From positions 1-64,000 of the forward strand of contig JAJNPV010000021.1 of assembly GCA_021155195.1 (NCBI GenBank): DNA of 64,000 nucleotides, in the 5' to 3' direction. Both the position numbers and the translations under genes were made by a program. Origin of the DNA: Ohtaekwangia sp. (GTDB taxonomy: Bacteria; Bacteroidota; Bacteroidia; Cytophagales; Cyclobacteriaceae). Positions 52,174 to 61,794 of the stretch are shown one piece after another. The notes beneath the pieces were generated by a model. That model saw only the letters and a list, made by a program, of their open reading frames with translations, made no database searches and had not been told where the DNA came from. Each line of letters opens with the position of its first letter. Positions within the stretch are counted from its first letter, which is position 1.

Positions 52174-53472
52174 ATGAACATACTCATTGTTGGCAATGGC
52201 GGTCGCGAGCACGCTTTTGCCTGGAAGATTCGTCAAAGCAGCTTATGCAATCAATTATTTATTGCACCAGGAAATGCAGGCACCGCATTAATTGGTGAAA
52301 ATGCACCTATTGCAGTCGATGATTTTGAAGGCTTGGGGAAATTATGCTTGGCAAAGGATATCAACTTGGTAGTGGTAGGCCCTGAAGTTCCGTTGGTAAA
52401 AGGTATTCGTGATTATTTTGAAGCCCATACTGATCTTAGAAAGATTGGGCTTGTGGGTCCTGGAAAATTGGGAGCACAATTGGAAGGCAGTAAAGATTTC
52501 TCAAAACAATTTATGATTCGCAATGGTGTGCCTACCGCAAAAGCACGCACGTTCCTTTCGCACGAAAGTGCAGAAGCCGTTAACTACCTAAATACTTGTA
52601 CTCCACCTATCGTACTTAAAGCAGATGGACTTGCAGCCGGTAAAGGAGTGATCATTACAGATTCAATTGATGAAGCAAAAGTGGCCATCAAAGAAATGCT
52701 GGAGGATAAAAAGTTTGGATCGGCAAGTTCAAAAGTTTTAATCGAAGAGTTCTTAGATGGAATTGAACTCTCGGTTTTTGTTTTGACAGATGGAGAACAC
52801 TATGTAGTTCTGCCTGAAGCAAAAGATTACAAGCGGATTGGAGATGGCGACACCGGGCCAAATACCGGTGGCATGGGGGCAGTATCTCCAGTCGCTTTCG
52901 CAGATGAGGCGTTCATGAAAAAAGTAGATGAACAAGTGATCAAACCAACGATAGCAGGTCTAAAAAAGGAAAGCATCCCTTATAAGGGTTTTATTTTCAT
53001 TGGATTAATGAATGTGAAAGGCGAACCTTTGGTGATTGAATATAATTCCCGTATGGGTGATCCTGAAACGGAGGCAGTATTAACACGCATCGAAAGCGAT
53101 CTTGTTGAATTATTTAATGCTTGCGCAAACGGAAATTTACAGAATCAGAAAATTTCCATTAGTAACGATTACGCAGTAACCGTGGTTATGGCTTCAGGTG
53201 GATATCCAAATGAATTCGAAAAAGGAAAAGTTATTAAAGGCCTTGCTGATTCTGATAAAGCCTGGACTTTTCATGCAGGCACCACATTAAAAGATGGCAA
53301 AGTAGTAACGAATGGTGGCCGGGTATTAGCAGTTACCGGAAAGGGAACCTCAATCAATGAAGCCTCAGAAAATGCGTATTCAACAGTTTCAAAAATAACA
53401 TGGGATGGCGTTTATTTTAGAAAGGATATTAGCCAGGATTTAAAAAGAATCGAAAACGATCTAAAACAATGA
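52174..53472 (+). CDS. purD: Phosphoribosylamine-glycine ligase
   Basis: PurD is the ATP-grasp enzyme of the second purine step. The product begins MNILIVGNGGREHAFAWKI, matching the family; this sets the start at 52174 instead of 52144. Further landmarks are LVVVGPEVPLVKGI, KADGLAAGKGV, GPNTGGMGAVSP and IEYNSRMGDPETEAVL. The 432-residue length is normal. It stands alone between recQ and ricT. Confidence 0.96.
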   Translation: MNILIVGNGGREHAFAWKIRQSSLCNQLFIAPGNAGTALIGENAPIAVDDFEGLGKLCLAKDINLVVVGPEVPLVKGIRDYFEAHTDLRKIGLVGPGKLGAQLEGSKDFSKQFMIRNGVPTAKARTFLSHESAEAVNYLNTCTPPIVLKADGLAAGKGVIITDSIDEAKVAIKEMLEDKKFGSASSKVLIEEFLDGIELSVFVLTDGEHYVVLPEAKDYKRIGDGDTGPNTGGMGAVSPVAFADEAFMKKVDEQVIKPTIAGLKKESIPYKGFIFIGLMNVKGEPLVIEYNSRMGDPETEAVLTRIESDLVELFNACANGNLQNQKISISNDYAVTVVMASGGYPNEFEKGKVIKGLADSDKAWTFHAGTTLKDGKVVTNGGRVLAVTGKGTSINEASENAYSTVSKITWDGVYFRKDISQDLKRIENDLKQ

Positions 53473-53539
53473 AACTGCCTGTTTGTCAATCCCCTGCCAA
53501 CGGCTAACTTTAAGTTTTTAAACTAGACAAAATATACCG

Positions 53540-54853
53540 ATGGGTTGTGCTTGTGGAACCAAGAAGGGCGAAAAAGTAGGAGGTTGCGAGAACAATGGCG
53601 CATGCGGAACAGGTGGCTGCAACAAAATGAATGTCTTCGATTGGCTTTCCAACATGGATATGCCCCAGCAAGATCGTTTTGATGTGGTGGAAGTTCGCTT
53701 CAAAAATGGTCGTAAAGATTTCTATCGAAATACAGAGCATTTCAATTTAACAACTGGTGATGCAATCATTGTTGAAGCGCAAACCGGTCATCATTTAGGT
53801 CATGTTTCTATGCAGGGCGAATTGGTACGCTTGCAAATGCAAAAGAAAAAAGTTGCCAATGATGACGAAATCAAAAAGATTTATCGCTTAGCTAATCAAA
53901 AAGATTTTGAAAAATTTGAGGATATAAAAAAGCGAGACCTTCCTACCCTGTATCGTACGCGCGAAATTATCAAGCAGCTTAAGTTGAACATGAAGCTTTC
54001 GGATGTAGAGTTTCAGGCCGACAATACAAAAGCTACGTTCTTTTATTCTGCAGAAGACCGCGTTGACTTTAGGGAGCTTATCAAGTTGCTAGCAACAGAA
54101 TTTAAAGTGCGCGTAGAAATGCGCCAAATCAGTTTACGACAAGAAGCTGGCCGAATTGGTGGCATTGGGGTGTGCGGTCGCGAGCTGTGTTGCTCAACCT
54201 GGTTAAGTGATTTTAAAAACGTAGCGACCAGTGCCGCGCGATATCAAAACTTATCCCTTAACCCTAGCAAGTTATCAGGGCAATGTGGTCGTTTAAAATG
54301 TTGCCTCAATTATGAGTTGGAAACTTATATGGATGCTCTAAAAGGAATACCCGAAGTAGAAGCACCTTTGCTTACTGAACGTGGTGAGGCCCGTCTTCAA
54401 AAGACAGACATCTTTAGAAGGATTATGTGGTTTGGATTTAAGGAAGACAATAACTGGTATCCGTTAAATATCGATCGGGTTAACGAGATTCTTGAAATGA
54501 ATCGTGAAGGGAAAAAGCCAGCCAGCTTAGATACCAACGAACAGGAAGTAAAAGTACCAATCGGCAAGTTGAATAGTGATTTGGCAAGCATGGATAAAAA
54601 ATTTCAGGACAAATCACGAACTAAAAAGAAAAAGAAAAATCGCAATCAGGATCGACCTAACAACCCGAATCAAAATAAAAACCCTAATCAGGGTAATCCA
54701 ACCCAGGCTAAGAATCCCAATCAAAACAAACCCAATCCTAATCAGAATAGAAATTCAAACCGGAACAGGAACCCAAACCAAAGAAGGAACAATCCCAATC
54801 AAAACCGGAACACTCCTCCACCTAGTAATACAAAAGGCGATACAACAGAATGA
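53540..54853 (+). CDS. ricT: PSP1/RicT-family protein with Asn-Pro-Gln tail
   Basis: PSP1 proteins (YaaT/RicT) act in RNA processing in Bacillus. The 437-residue product has an extra N-terminal Cys-rich stretch (CACGTKKGEKVGGCENNGAC), the PSP1 core with RLANQKDFEKF and FFYSAEDRVDFRELIK, and the conserved cysteine region GIGVCGRELCCSTWL and GQCGRLKCCLNYE (about 210-260), which may bind Fe-S or metal. The last 80 residues are low complexity, dominated by Asn, Pro, Gln, Lys and Arg (NPNQN-type units), basic and probably disordered. Its stop overlaps the gldH start (ATGA). Confidence 0.9.
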   Translation: MGCACGTKKGEKVGGCENNGACGTGGCNKMNVFDWLSNMDMPQQDRFDVVEVRFKNGRKDFYRNTEHFNLTTGDAIIVEAQTGHHLGHVSMQGELVRLQMQKKKVANDDEIKKIYRLANQKDFEKFEDIKKRDLPTLYRTREIIKQLKLNMKLSDVEFQADNTKATFFYSAEDRVDFRELIKLLATEFKVRVEMRQISLRQEAGRIGGIGVCGRELCCSTWLSDFKNVATSAARYQNLSLNPSKLSGQCGRLKCCLNYELETYMDALKGIPEVEAPLLTERGEARLQKTDIFRRIMWFGFKEDNNWYPLNIDRVNEILEMNREGKKPASLDTNEQEVKVPIGKLNSDLASMDKKFQDKSRTKKKKKNRNQDRPNNPNQNKNPNQGNPTQAKNPNQNKPNPNQNRNSNRNRNPNQRRNNPNQNRNTPPPSNTKGDTTE

Positions 54854-55320
54854 AGTATATTTTTTTTCTACTCCTGGCTTCCTTATTTATAGCCGGATGC
54901 GATTCCAATCGGGTATATGAAGACTACAAAGAATTCAAAACCAAATCATGGTTGGTAAACGATCCCGCTGTTTTTGAATTTGAAATTAAGGACACCACCA
55001 AGAAATATAATCTCTACTACAATGTGCGTAATTCATTGCAATATCCTTTTGCCCGTATTTTTGTAAATTATTCATTGACCGATTCTACTGAAATTGAAAT
55101 CTCAAAACAATTACTCTCAAATTATCTGTTCGATCAAAAAACCGGGCGCCCACTTGGGAGGAGCGGCTTAGGCGATGTTTACGATAATCAGTTTCTGATT
55201 TTAGAAAATCAATTATTTAAAAAATCGGGCACATATAAATTTCAGCTAGAACAATTTAATCGATTGGATACCCTGACTGGAATTTTAGCGGTGGGCTTTC
55301 GAATTGAGACAGCGCAATAA
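54850..55320 (+). CDS. gldH: Gliding motility lipoprotein GldH
   Basis: GldH is a periplasmic or outer-membrane lipoprotein needed for gliding in Flavobacterium. The 156-residue protein has a lipobox IAGC (C17), then RVYEDYKEFKTKSW, YNLYYNVRNSLQYPFARIFVNY and the signature GRPLGRSGLGDVYDN, ending VGFRIETAQ. It overlaps ricT by 4 nt, so the two are translationally coupled. With the PorE-like protein at 17535 it implies gliding or type 9 secretion capacity; other gld genes are elsewhere. Confidence 0.92.
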   Translation: MKYIFFLLLASLFIAGCDSNRVYEDYKEFKTKSWLVNDPAVFEFEIKDTTKKYNLYYNVRNSLQYPFARIFVNYSLTDSTEIEISKQLLSNYLFDQKTGRPLGRSGLGDVYDNQFLILENQLFKKSGTYKFQLEQFNRLDTLTGILAVGFRIETAQ

Positions 55321-55324
55321 AAAA

Positions 55325-55342
55325 GGGGCCTTTACAGACCCC
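55325..55342 (+). terminator. Terminator of gldH
   Basis: GGGG (55325-55328) and CCCC (55339-55342) with inner CT/AG pairing form a short hairpin preceded by A's and followed by ATTTCTT. Confidence 0.5.
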
Positions 55343-55504
55343 ATTTCTTGGAAGAGATAAATCATTAGTTGGCTTACGTTTGATTTACAAATACTCCTCC
55401 TCCTTCAAAACTAAATTCAAACAACCTAGAAAAACTATTAGCTCAAATGTAGAGTAGGGGCACCTAACTCAATCATTAAAAGCCATTAGAAAGAAATTAG
55501 AAGA

Positions 55505-56872
55505 TTATGAAGGGCTCAAAACAACGTTTACTGAAGTTCCCTTGCCAGGAGTTGATTCAATTGCAATTTTACCTTTATGGATGGATATGATCCGCTGGCT
55601 AAGAGAGAGTCCTACCCCATATCCTTTCACTTTTGATGTGGCATCGGTTCTAAAAAAAGGCTGAAATACATTTTCTAAATCTTTTTTCTCAATACCAGGG
55701 CCATTATCAGACACAGTAACTTTCAAATCGTCTTTTTGACAGGTTAATGTAATAAGCGCTTTAGCATCATTTGAAAATTTGCAGGCGTTTTCGATGAGGT
55801 TCTGGAATGCTGTCCTTAACAAATAGGGATTGCCATTCACATACAATTTGGTTTCGTCCTCAGGCATGTTTAATATCTCCACCTCAATTTTATATTGTGG
55901 ATCAATGGCGATAACGTTCTCGCGCGTTTCCCACAAAACTTCATCAAGTCGAACTTTAGACATAGTGAATGAATCGGATTGGCGAGTGAGTCGAGCCAAA
56001 TCCAGCAAACTGTTCGACAAGTGATTCAAACTTTTAATGTCCTCCAAAACGGACTCAATCGTTTCGCGATACTCTTCTTTATCGCGCTCGTTAAGCAATG
56101 TAACTTCTAGCTGTGAAGTAATATTGGTGAGTGGGTTTTTAAGCTCATGCGAAACATTTGAAACAAATAATTTTTGAAGCTGAAATGCATTTTCAATTCG
56201 TGCAAGCAATCCGTTGAAAATCAAAATCAATTTTCCCATTTCATCAAGATGCGGGCTTTCCTCCAATCGTTGACTTAAGTTTTGAGGAGAAATATTTTGC
56301 ACATCAGTGATAATTCGCTTGATAGGTTTTAAAGCACGCCCCGCATAAATCCATCCTGAAAACGAAACGATGGCAATCAAAATAATAAACAGCGCAATCA
56401 ATAACCTCCGCAAATCAACCAATCGATTAAACCCGTTTACGTCTTCGGCAGACGCAATAATTACATACTCTTTCCCCCGATCCTTAAAAGGGATACCTGT
56501 AACCGTATACTCATTGTGTTTTAATTTCTTCTCTCCTGCTGCCTTCACCTCATCAAACAACTGCGCGTTTATTCCCAACTTAACGGTGTCCCCGTTAAAA
56601 TAAATTTCTTTTCCCACTTCATCGTACACCCGTATGCTTTCACGATAAAGATTGTCGCGTTTGGCGCGATCAATAATTTTTAAAAGTGTAGTATCTATCT
56701 GCTGCACTTTAATAAGAAGAATGGCCGATGTGATGGCCTTCTCTCGCAAGCGCCTGGAAAAATCCTGCTCTGTAAACTGTTCTGTAAAAAAATAAATTGC
56801 AAAAAAAGATACCAGTACAATCGTACTAACTAATACCGTGAATTGCAGCGTTAAGCGGGTTCTGATCTGCAC
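55505..56872 (-). CDS. Membrane sensor histidine kinase
   Basis: The 455-residue kinase has TM1 (about 8-30), an extracytoplasmic domain of about 120 residues, TM2 (about 155-176), HAMP, HisKA with H242 (SNVSHELKNPL) and an ATPase domain with FQNLIENACKFS, DNGPGIEKKD and GYGVGLSLSQR. It is 1 nt after its regulator gene. Overall design and length are close to the kinase at 28652, and the two pairs look like paralogues. Signal unknown. Confidence 0.94.
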   Translation of the reverse strand: MQIRTRLTLQFTVLVSTIVLVSFFAIYFFTEQFTEQDFSRRLREKAITSAILLIKVQQIDTTLLKIIDRAKRDNLYRESIRVYDEVGKEIYFNGDTVKLGINAQLFDEVKAAGEKKLKHNEYTVTGIPFKDRGKEYVIIASAEDVNGFNRLVDLRRLLIALFIILIAIVSFSGWIYAGRALKPIKRIITDVQNISPQNLSQRLEESPHLDEMGKLILIFNGLLARIENAFQLQKLFVSNVSHELKNPLTNITSQLEVTLLNERDKEEYRETIESVLEDIKSLNHLSNSLLDLARLTRQSDSFTMSKVRLDEVLWETRENVIAIDPQYKIEVEILNMPEDETKLYVNGNPYLLRTAFQNLIENACKFSNDAKALITLTCQKDDLKVTVSDNGPGIEKKDLENVFQPFFRTDATSKVKGYGVGLSLSQRIISIHKGKIAIESTPGKGTSVNVVLSPS

Positions 56873-56873
56873 G

Positions 56874-57548
56874 TTACGCTTCTTTTAAAATGTAACCCAT
56901 ACCAAACTGAGTATGAATCAATTTGCTGCTGAAATCCTTGTCGATTTTCTTGCGCAGATAATTCACATACACCTCCACCATATTTGTTCCGGTGTCAAAA
57001 TCAACATTCCATACATGTTTGGAAAGTTCAGCTCGAGGAATCACACGATCTTGATTGCGTAAAAAGTATTCCAGTAAGGAAAATTCCTTTGAGGTTAAAT
57101 CAATTTTCTTTCCGGCCCGAATTACACTTTTTCGATTCGTATCGAGGGTTAAATCTGCTATGCGAAGTTGGGTTTCATTAACCAATTTAGATTGGCGTTT
57201 CGTTAATGAACGAATTCGCGCGAGTAGTTCTTTAAATTCAAATGGCTTAGCGAGGTAATCATCCGCACCACTATCCAGACCTTCTACTACATCATCCGTT
57301 TCTCCAAGTGCTGTGAGCATCAAGATAGGAGTTTCCACTTTAGCATCACGCAATTCACGGCACAAATCGCGACCATTTAACTCAGGGAGGATAACATCGG
57401 TTATGATCAAATTGTACTGATTTCTAAATGCTAAATTTCTCCCCGACATACCATCTTCCGCAGGATCCACTTCATATCCATTCTCCTCCAATCCCTTCTT
57501 TATATACTGAATGGTTTTACGCTCATCTTCTATCAGTAAAATCTTCAT
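56874..57548 (-). CDS. OmpR-family response regulator
   Basis: The 224-residue regulator has a receiver domain with E7/D8, phospho-acceptor D51 (LIITDVILPE) and K101 (LAKPF), followed by the winged helix (LTSKEFSLLEYFLRNQ, MVEVYVNYLRKKID). It closely resembles the regulator at 30015, particularly through the recognition-helix region. It is upstream of and coupled to the kinase gene by 1 nt. Heavy-metal or envelope-stress regulators of this type (CusR-like) are common; the trigger here is unknown. Confidence 0.95.
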   Translation of the reverse strand: MKILLIEDERKTIQYIKKGLEENGYEVDPAEDGMSGRNLAFRNQYNLIITDVILPELNGRDLCRELRDAKVETPILMLTALGETDDVVEGLDSGADDYLAKPFEFKELLARIRSLTKRQSKLVNETQLRIADLTLDTNRKSVIRAGKKIDLTSKEFSLLEYFLRNQDRVIPRAELSKHVWNVDFDTGTNMVEVYVNYLRKKIDKDFSSKLIHTQFGMGYILKEA

Positions 57549-57615
57549 ACAGCTAAGTTAGTACTGTTTAACGGTACCTCCACACATTTAAGAAATAAAC
57601 CATAACCATTGAATA

Positions 57616-57646
57616 ATAAAAAAGCAGACCCAAATGGGTCTGCTTT
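57616..57646 (-). terminator. Terminator of secDF
   Basis: A perfect 11-bp stem AAAGCAGACCC (57621-57631)/GGGTCTGCTTT (57636-57646) with a 4-nt loop. On the minus strand it ends in TTTTTTATTATT, a strong rho-independent terminator for secDF. Confidence 0.9.
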
Positions 57647-57670
57647 CTAAATTCTAATTTACTTTTTGTT

Positions 57671-60600
57671 TTATGCTGTCGCTTTAGCAACCGCTTTCTT
57701 ATCAGCTGAAGGATCGTGTTCCAAATCCAATACTACCGGGGCGGCAATGAAGATAGAAGAGAATGTTCCTACAAAAATTCCGATAAAAAGGGCAAACGAA
57801 AATCCTCGCAACACTTCACCACCAAAAATAAGAAGTGTAACTACCACAATTAAGGTTGTACCTGAAGTAATTAAGGTACGGCTTAACGTACTGTTAATGG
57901 CATCATTAAATACTTTGGAGCGATCGTGATTAGCACCAAAGCCGACATACTCGCGAATCCGGTCAAAGATAATAACTGTGTCATTGATCGAGTATCCAAT
58001 TACTGTTAAAATAGCGGCTACAAATACCTGATCAATTTCAAAAGAAATTCCTAGTGCTCTTGCAATGGCAAACGAAGCAATAACAAACAAGGTATCGTGC
58101 ACGGTAGCTACAATAGCTCCGGCACTGTACGTCCAACGTTTAAAGCGAACCAGGATGTATAAGAAAATTAACACAAGAGAGGCTAATGCTGCTTCAAATG
58201 CTGAGTCCTTGATGTCATCAGCTATGGTTGCTCCCACCTTTGAAGAGGAAGAAATAGTGAAGTGACCATCATCTACCTGTGCATCGTTCTCGGTGTACTT
58301 AACTCCTTTAAATTTCTCGATACCGCTAATCAGGGCAGCCTTTACTTTATCATCAGCTACATCCGACTCGTCATCGACCAGATACGAGGTAGTAACTTTC
58401 ATTATTTTATCGCTGTCGTAATTCTTTACTTCCACACCGTTGTTTTCAAAACTCTCACCCAATGCCACCTTCATATCCGTAGCAACAATAGGCTGGTTAA
58501 ATGCAACTACATACGAGCGGCCACCTTTAAAATCAACCCCCATGTTTAAACCTTGCACAGCAATCAAAATAAAACCAATAATAACAATCGTTCCTGAAAC
58601 TAAGTAGGCTTTTTTACGCAATCCAATGAAGTCGTACTCTTTCCGCTTCTTCACCATTTTAGCCATAGCACTATCAAAGGAAACATTTGACTCATCTCCT
58701 TTGCGCACCATCCACTCAACAATCACGCGCGAAATATATACCGCTGAAAAGAAAGAAGTGGCAATACCTATCATCAGCACAATAGCGAACCCTTTCAACG
58801 GGCCTTGTCCTAAAATGAAAAGAGCCATAGCCGTAATGAATGTTGTTAAGTTTGAATCGAAGATGGTTGTAAATGCACGGCTATATCCTTTGTTGATTGC
58901 ATCACGTAACTTGCGCCCCATACGCATTTCTTCTTTTATACGTTCGTAGATCAACACGTTTGCATCAACCGCCATACCCATGGTAAGCACAATCCCTGCA
59001 ATTCCCGGTAACGTAAGCGCTGCATTTAACTGTGCTAAAATTCCAAGAATAAAGAAGATGTTAAAGACCAACGCAATGTTAGCAACCCAACCACCTTTTG
59101 AGTAGTAAGCCACCATAAACAACACCACAATACCCAATCCACAGGCCATTGAAATGAAGCCTTGGTTCTGAGCAACCTTTCCTAAGCTTGGTCCAACAAT
59201 GGCTTCTTCAACAATACGAGTTGGTGCCGGTAATGAACCTGCCTTCAACACATTGGCCAAATCCTTAGCTTCTTCTAACTCAAAACTTCCTGAGATTTGT
59301 GAATTACCATTTGGAATTTCGCCATTTACAGTGGGCGCGGTGTAAACATAATTATCAAGCACAATAGCAATTCGTCCTTGTGGTTGTTTGGCAGCGGCAG
59401 CAGCCGTTATCTTAGCCCAGTTGCGTGCACCCGAAGCATTCATCTGCATACTAACAGCAGGCCGTGCAAACTGATCATAATCTAAGCGGGCATCATTGAT
59501 CACTTCGCCTGTCAACAAAGGTTTTGCGTTACGGCCTAGATTTACAAAGTTGAGCTGAATGTCTTCAACGCCTGGAGTTAGTTTTGGATCAGATTTTACA
59601 TCCCAGAAAAAACCAATTGTTCTTGGTAATAGATTTCTCACTTCCGGTCTTCTTAAAATTCGGTTAATTTCAGCGGTATCTTTTACAGCATATAAAAAAG
59701 GAGCCGCCTGATTCATTAGTGAAAACAACGGAGATGAAGTTGCCTGACGAAGTGAATCCAATGAACTCACTGAGCTATCACGCACACTGCTTAACTGTTT
59801 TTCTAGCGCAGACTTAGTTGTATCAGAACTGACTGTTGGTTCCAAGCTTTTAGTATCTGAAAGGGCTTGTGCCTTCTTCTGATTTTGCTCATTCAACAAA
59901 AATGTATTGATGGCTGATAAAGACTGTCCTAATTGTGGATCATACGTTTCTACCACTTCCCAAAACTCCAGGCGAGCAACACCTTGCAATAATTTACGAA
60001 CGCGTTGTGGATTATCAGCACCCGGAATTTCAATTTGTATTCTTCCTTTGTCTTGTAAACGCTGAATGTTAGGCTGCGAAGTTCCAAACTGATCAATACG
60101 CGTTTTGAGAATGGTGAACGAACGGTCAATGGCACCATCTACCTCTTCATTTAAAAATTTAATTACTTCATCATCCGGATCTGAAAGTTTTACACGATCC
60201 TTGTTGGCTGCCGATGTAAAGAGCGATGCCAGGGTTTTATCTGGGTTTGCCTCCTTAAAAGCTTTCGTAAATAACGTGACATAATCATCGGTACTGTTTT
60301 TTTGCATTTCGCGGGCTTTCAAAAGAGCTGCATTAAAAGCAGGGTCAGTAGAATTTCCACTGAGTCCTTTCAAAATATCGATAGGAGAAATTTCCAACAC
60401 CACGTGCATGCCTCCTTGCAAATCGAGCCCAAGACTCAACTCGTTTTCCTTTACTTCTTTGTAGGTGTACTCTGCACCGAACAAATTATACACAGGCTGA
60501 TTCCACAGCGAGTCTAAGTACTTTTGCTTTTTAGAAAGATTTAATGACCCATTTTTATCGGTTGCATAATCAATTGCATCCTGATCTACTTTTTTCGATA

Positions 60601-60679
60601 CAAACGTAAACGACAAATAGTACAAACAGAGCAACGTGATAATAATGCCAAGACCGACAACTACACCTTTGTTACGCAT
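57671..60679 (-). CDS. secDF: Protein translocase SecDF fusion
   Basis: SecD and SecF pull preproteins across the inner membrane using proton motive force. Here both are one 1002-residue chain, as usual in Bacteroidota. SecD part: TM1 (about 7-28), the LGLDLQGGMHVVLEI motif, a long periplasmic region (about 100-490, with a Ser/Thr-rich insertion near 290-320), then helices with GMAVDANVLIYERI. SecF part: LNMGVDFKGGRSYVV and GYSINDTVIIFDRIRE, ending in a Lys/Ala tail. It ends in a strong terminator and is a single gene after the 112-residue membrane protein. Confidence 0.97.
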   Translation of the reverse strand: MRNKGVVVGLGIIITLLCLYYLSFTFVSKKVDQDAIDYATDKNGSLNLSKKQKYLDSLWNQPVYNLFGAEYTYKEVKENELSLGLDLQGGMHVVLEISPIDILKGLSGNSTDPAFNAALLKAREMQKNSTDDYVTLFTKAFKEANPDKTLASLFTSAANKDRVKLSDPDDEVIKFLNEEVDGAIDRSFTILKTRIDQFGTSQPNIQRLQDKGRIQIEIPGADNPQRVRKLLQGVARLEFWEVVETYDPQLGQSLSAINTFLLNEQNQKKAQALSDTKSLEPTVSSDTTKSALEKQLSSVRDSSVSSLDSLRQATSSPLFSLMNQAAPFLYAVKDTAEINRILRRPEVRNLLPRTIGFFWDVKSDPKLTPGVEDIQLNFVNLGRNAKPLLTGEVINDARLDYDQFARPAVSMQMNASGARNWAKITAAAAAKQPQGRIAIVLDNYVYTAPTVNGEIPNGNSQISGSFELEEAKDLANVLKAGSLPAPTRIVEEAIVGPSLGKVAQNQGFISMACGLGIVVLFMVAYYSKGGWVANIALVFNIFFILGILAQLNAALTLPGIAGIVLTMGMAVDANVLIYERIKEEMRMGRKLRDAINKGYSRAFTTIFDSNLTTFITAMALFILGQGPLKGFAIVLMIGIATSFFSAVYISRVIVEWMVRKGDESNVSFDSAMAKMVKKRKEYDFIGLRKKAYLVSGTIVIIGFILIAVQGLNMGVDFKGGRSYVVAFNQPIVATDMKVALGESFENNGVEVKNYDSDKIMKVTTSYLVDDESDVADDKVKAALISGIEKFKGVKYTENDAQVDDGHFTISSSSKVGATIADDIKDSAFEAALASLVLIFLYILVRFKRWTYSAGAIVATVHDTLFVIASFAIARALGISFEIDQVFVAAILTVIGYSINDTVIIFDRIREYVGFGANHDRSKVFNDAINSTLSRTLITSGTTLIVVVTLLIFGGEVLRGFSFALFIGIFVGTFSSIFIAAPVVLDLEHDPSADKKAVAKATA

Positions 60680-60776
60680 AAAAATTTATTTTTAGAAAGT
60701 TTGATTGTTACTAGTTAAGAGAAAAAGATGCTAGCTTAAAAAAGCAGACATCAACTATAAAATATGAAGGGTGAGA

Positions 60777-61115
60777 TTAGGGCGCGTTAGGCGCGATGAC
60801 AACCCGAAAGAGAAGCTTGAAAAGATTGCTTAAAATAGCCTCTGTGTGCGGTATAAATTTCTGAAGGCTTTCGGGTTCGCCAAGAATTTCAAGAACACTT
60901 ACCGGAACTTGTTCGTCCACTCTAACTAAACTCCCCTGAGGCACAGCATCGGAAGGCGCTGTAATAGCTGTTTTAGAGGTACCGTCAGCTTGTTCAGTAG
61001 TTGCTTTCTTCTCATCGTTGGATGGGACAGAATAAGAATGAGAGAAAATAATGACGGCAGCAGCCAACAGCCCCGCAGCAATTAAAAACCCTCTATAAAT
61101 TGACTTTTTCTGCAC
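60777..61115 (-). CDS. Small single-pass membrane protein of unknown function
   Basis: The 112-residue protein has one N-terminal membrane helix (about 9-26, GFLIAAGLLAAAVIIF) and a Ser/Thr/Asp-rich segment (about 30-62), then a short helical end (LSNLFKLLFRVV). It may be a signal anchor or uncleaved signal. I do not recognise the family. It lies 97 nt upstream of secDF and has its own promoter inside the 3' end of udk. Confidence 0.6.
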   Translation of the reverse strand: MQKKSIYRGFLIAAGLLAAAVIIFSHSYSVPSNDEKKATTEQADGTSKTAITAPSDAVPQGSLVRVDEQVPVSVLEILGEPESLQKFIPHTEAILSNLFKLLFRVVIAPNAP

Positions 61116-61135
61116 TTTTTAGATTTTGAAGACCA

Positions 61136-61165
61136 CAAAAGTAGTGTTTACAAACTAATTTGCAA
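61136..61165 (-). promoter_or_regulatory. Promoter of the small membrane protein
   Basis: On the minus strand TTG (61163-61165) is followed after 19 nt by TACTTTTG (61136-61143), an exact Bacteroidota promoter. It overlaps the last codons of udk and lies 21 nt before the start of the 112-residue gene. Confidence 0.6.
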
Positions 61166-61784
61166 CATGCGTCAGGCGGGATTTGAGATAACCCACCAAA
61201 ACATCCAACGCGCGTTCAAATTTGCTATTATTAGGAATCACCAGATCGGAATTATGTTTTAAGGGTTCGATTAATTGTTCATACACCGGCATAACATGAA
61301 ATTGGTAGCGGTATAAAACATCATCAATATCATATCCGCGCTCCACCTGATCACGCTTAATGCGTCTACCCAACTTCACATGATCTTTCGCTTCAATAAA
61401 AACCCGTAAATCAAGTTCATTGGAAATTTCCTCAAAGTACTGAACAAACAATCCTTCCACCACAAGAATAGGAGCTGCCTTAAATTCTAGAAGTTTTACT
61501 TCTGCCAACGGATTGTTGAAGACATATTCTTTCTTGGTCACGTTTTGACCCGATTTCAATTTTAATAAATCCCGTTGAAAATCTTCACGATCAATTGAGA
61601 TGGGCAAATCAAAATTCTTTACTCCATTTTCATCGATAGGTTGCTGATCGCGGGGTTTATAATAATTGTCTTGCGAGATTAAACAGATCTCTTCTGGTTT
61701 AAAGCAAGATGATAATCCTTGAAGGAAAAACGTTTTACCGGAACCGCTGCCACCGGTGATGCCTATAGTAAAAGGTTTCTTCAT
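61155..61784 (-). CDS. udk: Uridine/cytidine kinase
   Basis: Udk phosphorylates uridine and cytidine in pyrimidine salvage. The 209-residue P-loop kinase has GITGGSGSGKTFFL (about 8-21), ISQDNYYKPRDQQP, the DLPISIDREDFQRDL segment, VVEGLFVQYFEE and the RRIKRDQVERGYDIDDVL lid. The RGY motif of family members is retained. It is upstream of the small membrane protein and 167 nt after rdgB, across a repeat-bounded gap. Confidence 0.93.
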   Translation of the reverse strand: MKKPFTIGITGGSGSGKTFFLQGLSSCFKPEEICLISQDNYYKPRDQQPIDENGVKNFDLPISIDREDFQRDLLKLKSGQNVTKKEYVFNNPLAEVKLLEFKAAPILVVEGLFVQYFEEISNELDLRVFIEAKDHVKLGRRIKRDQVERGYDIDDVLYRYQFHVMPVYEQLIEPLKHNSDLVIPNNSKFERALDVLVGYLKSRLTHVAN

Positions 61785-61794
61785 TTTTTATTTG

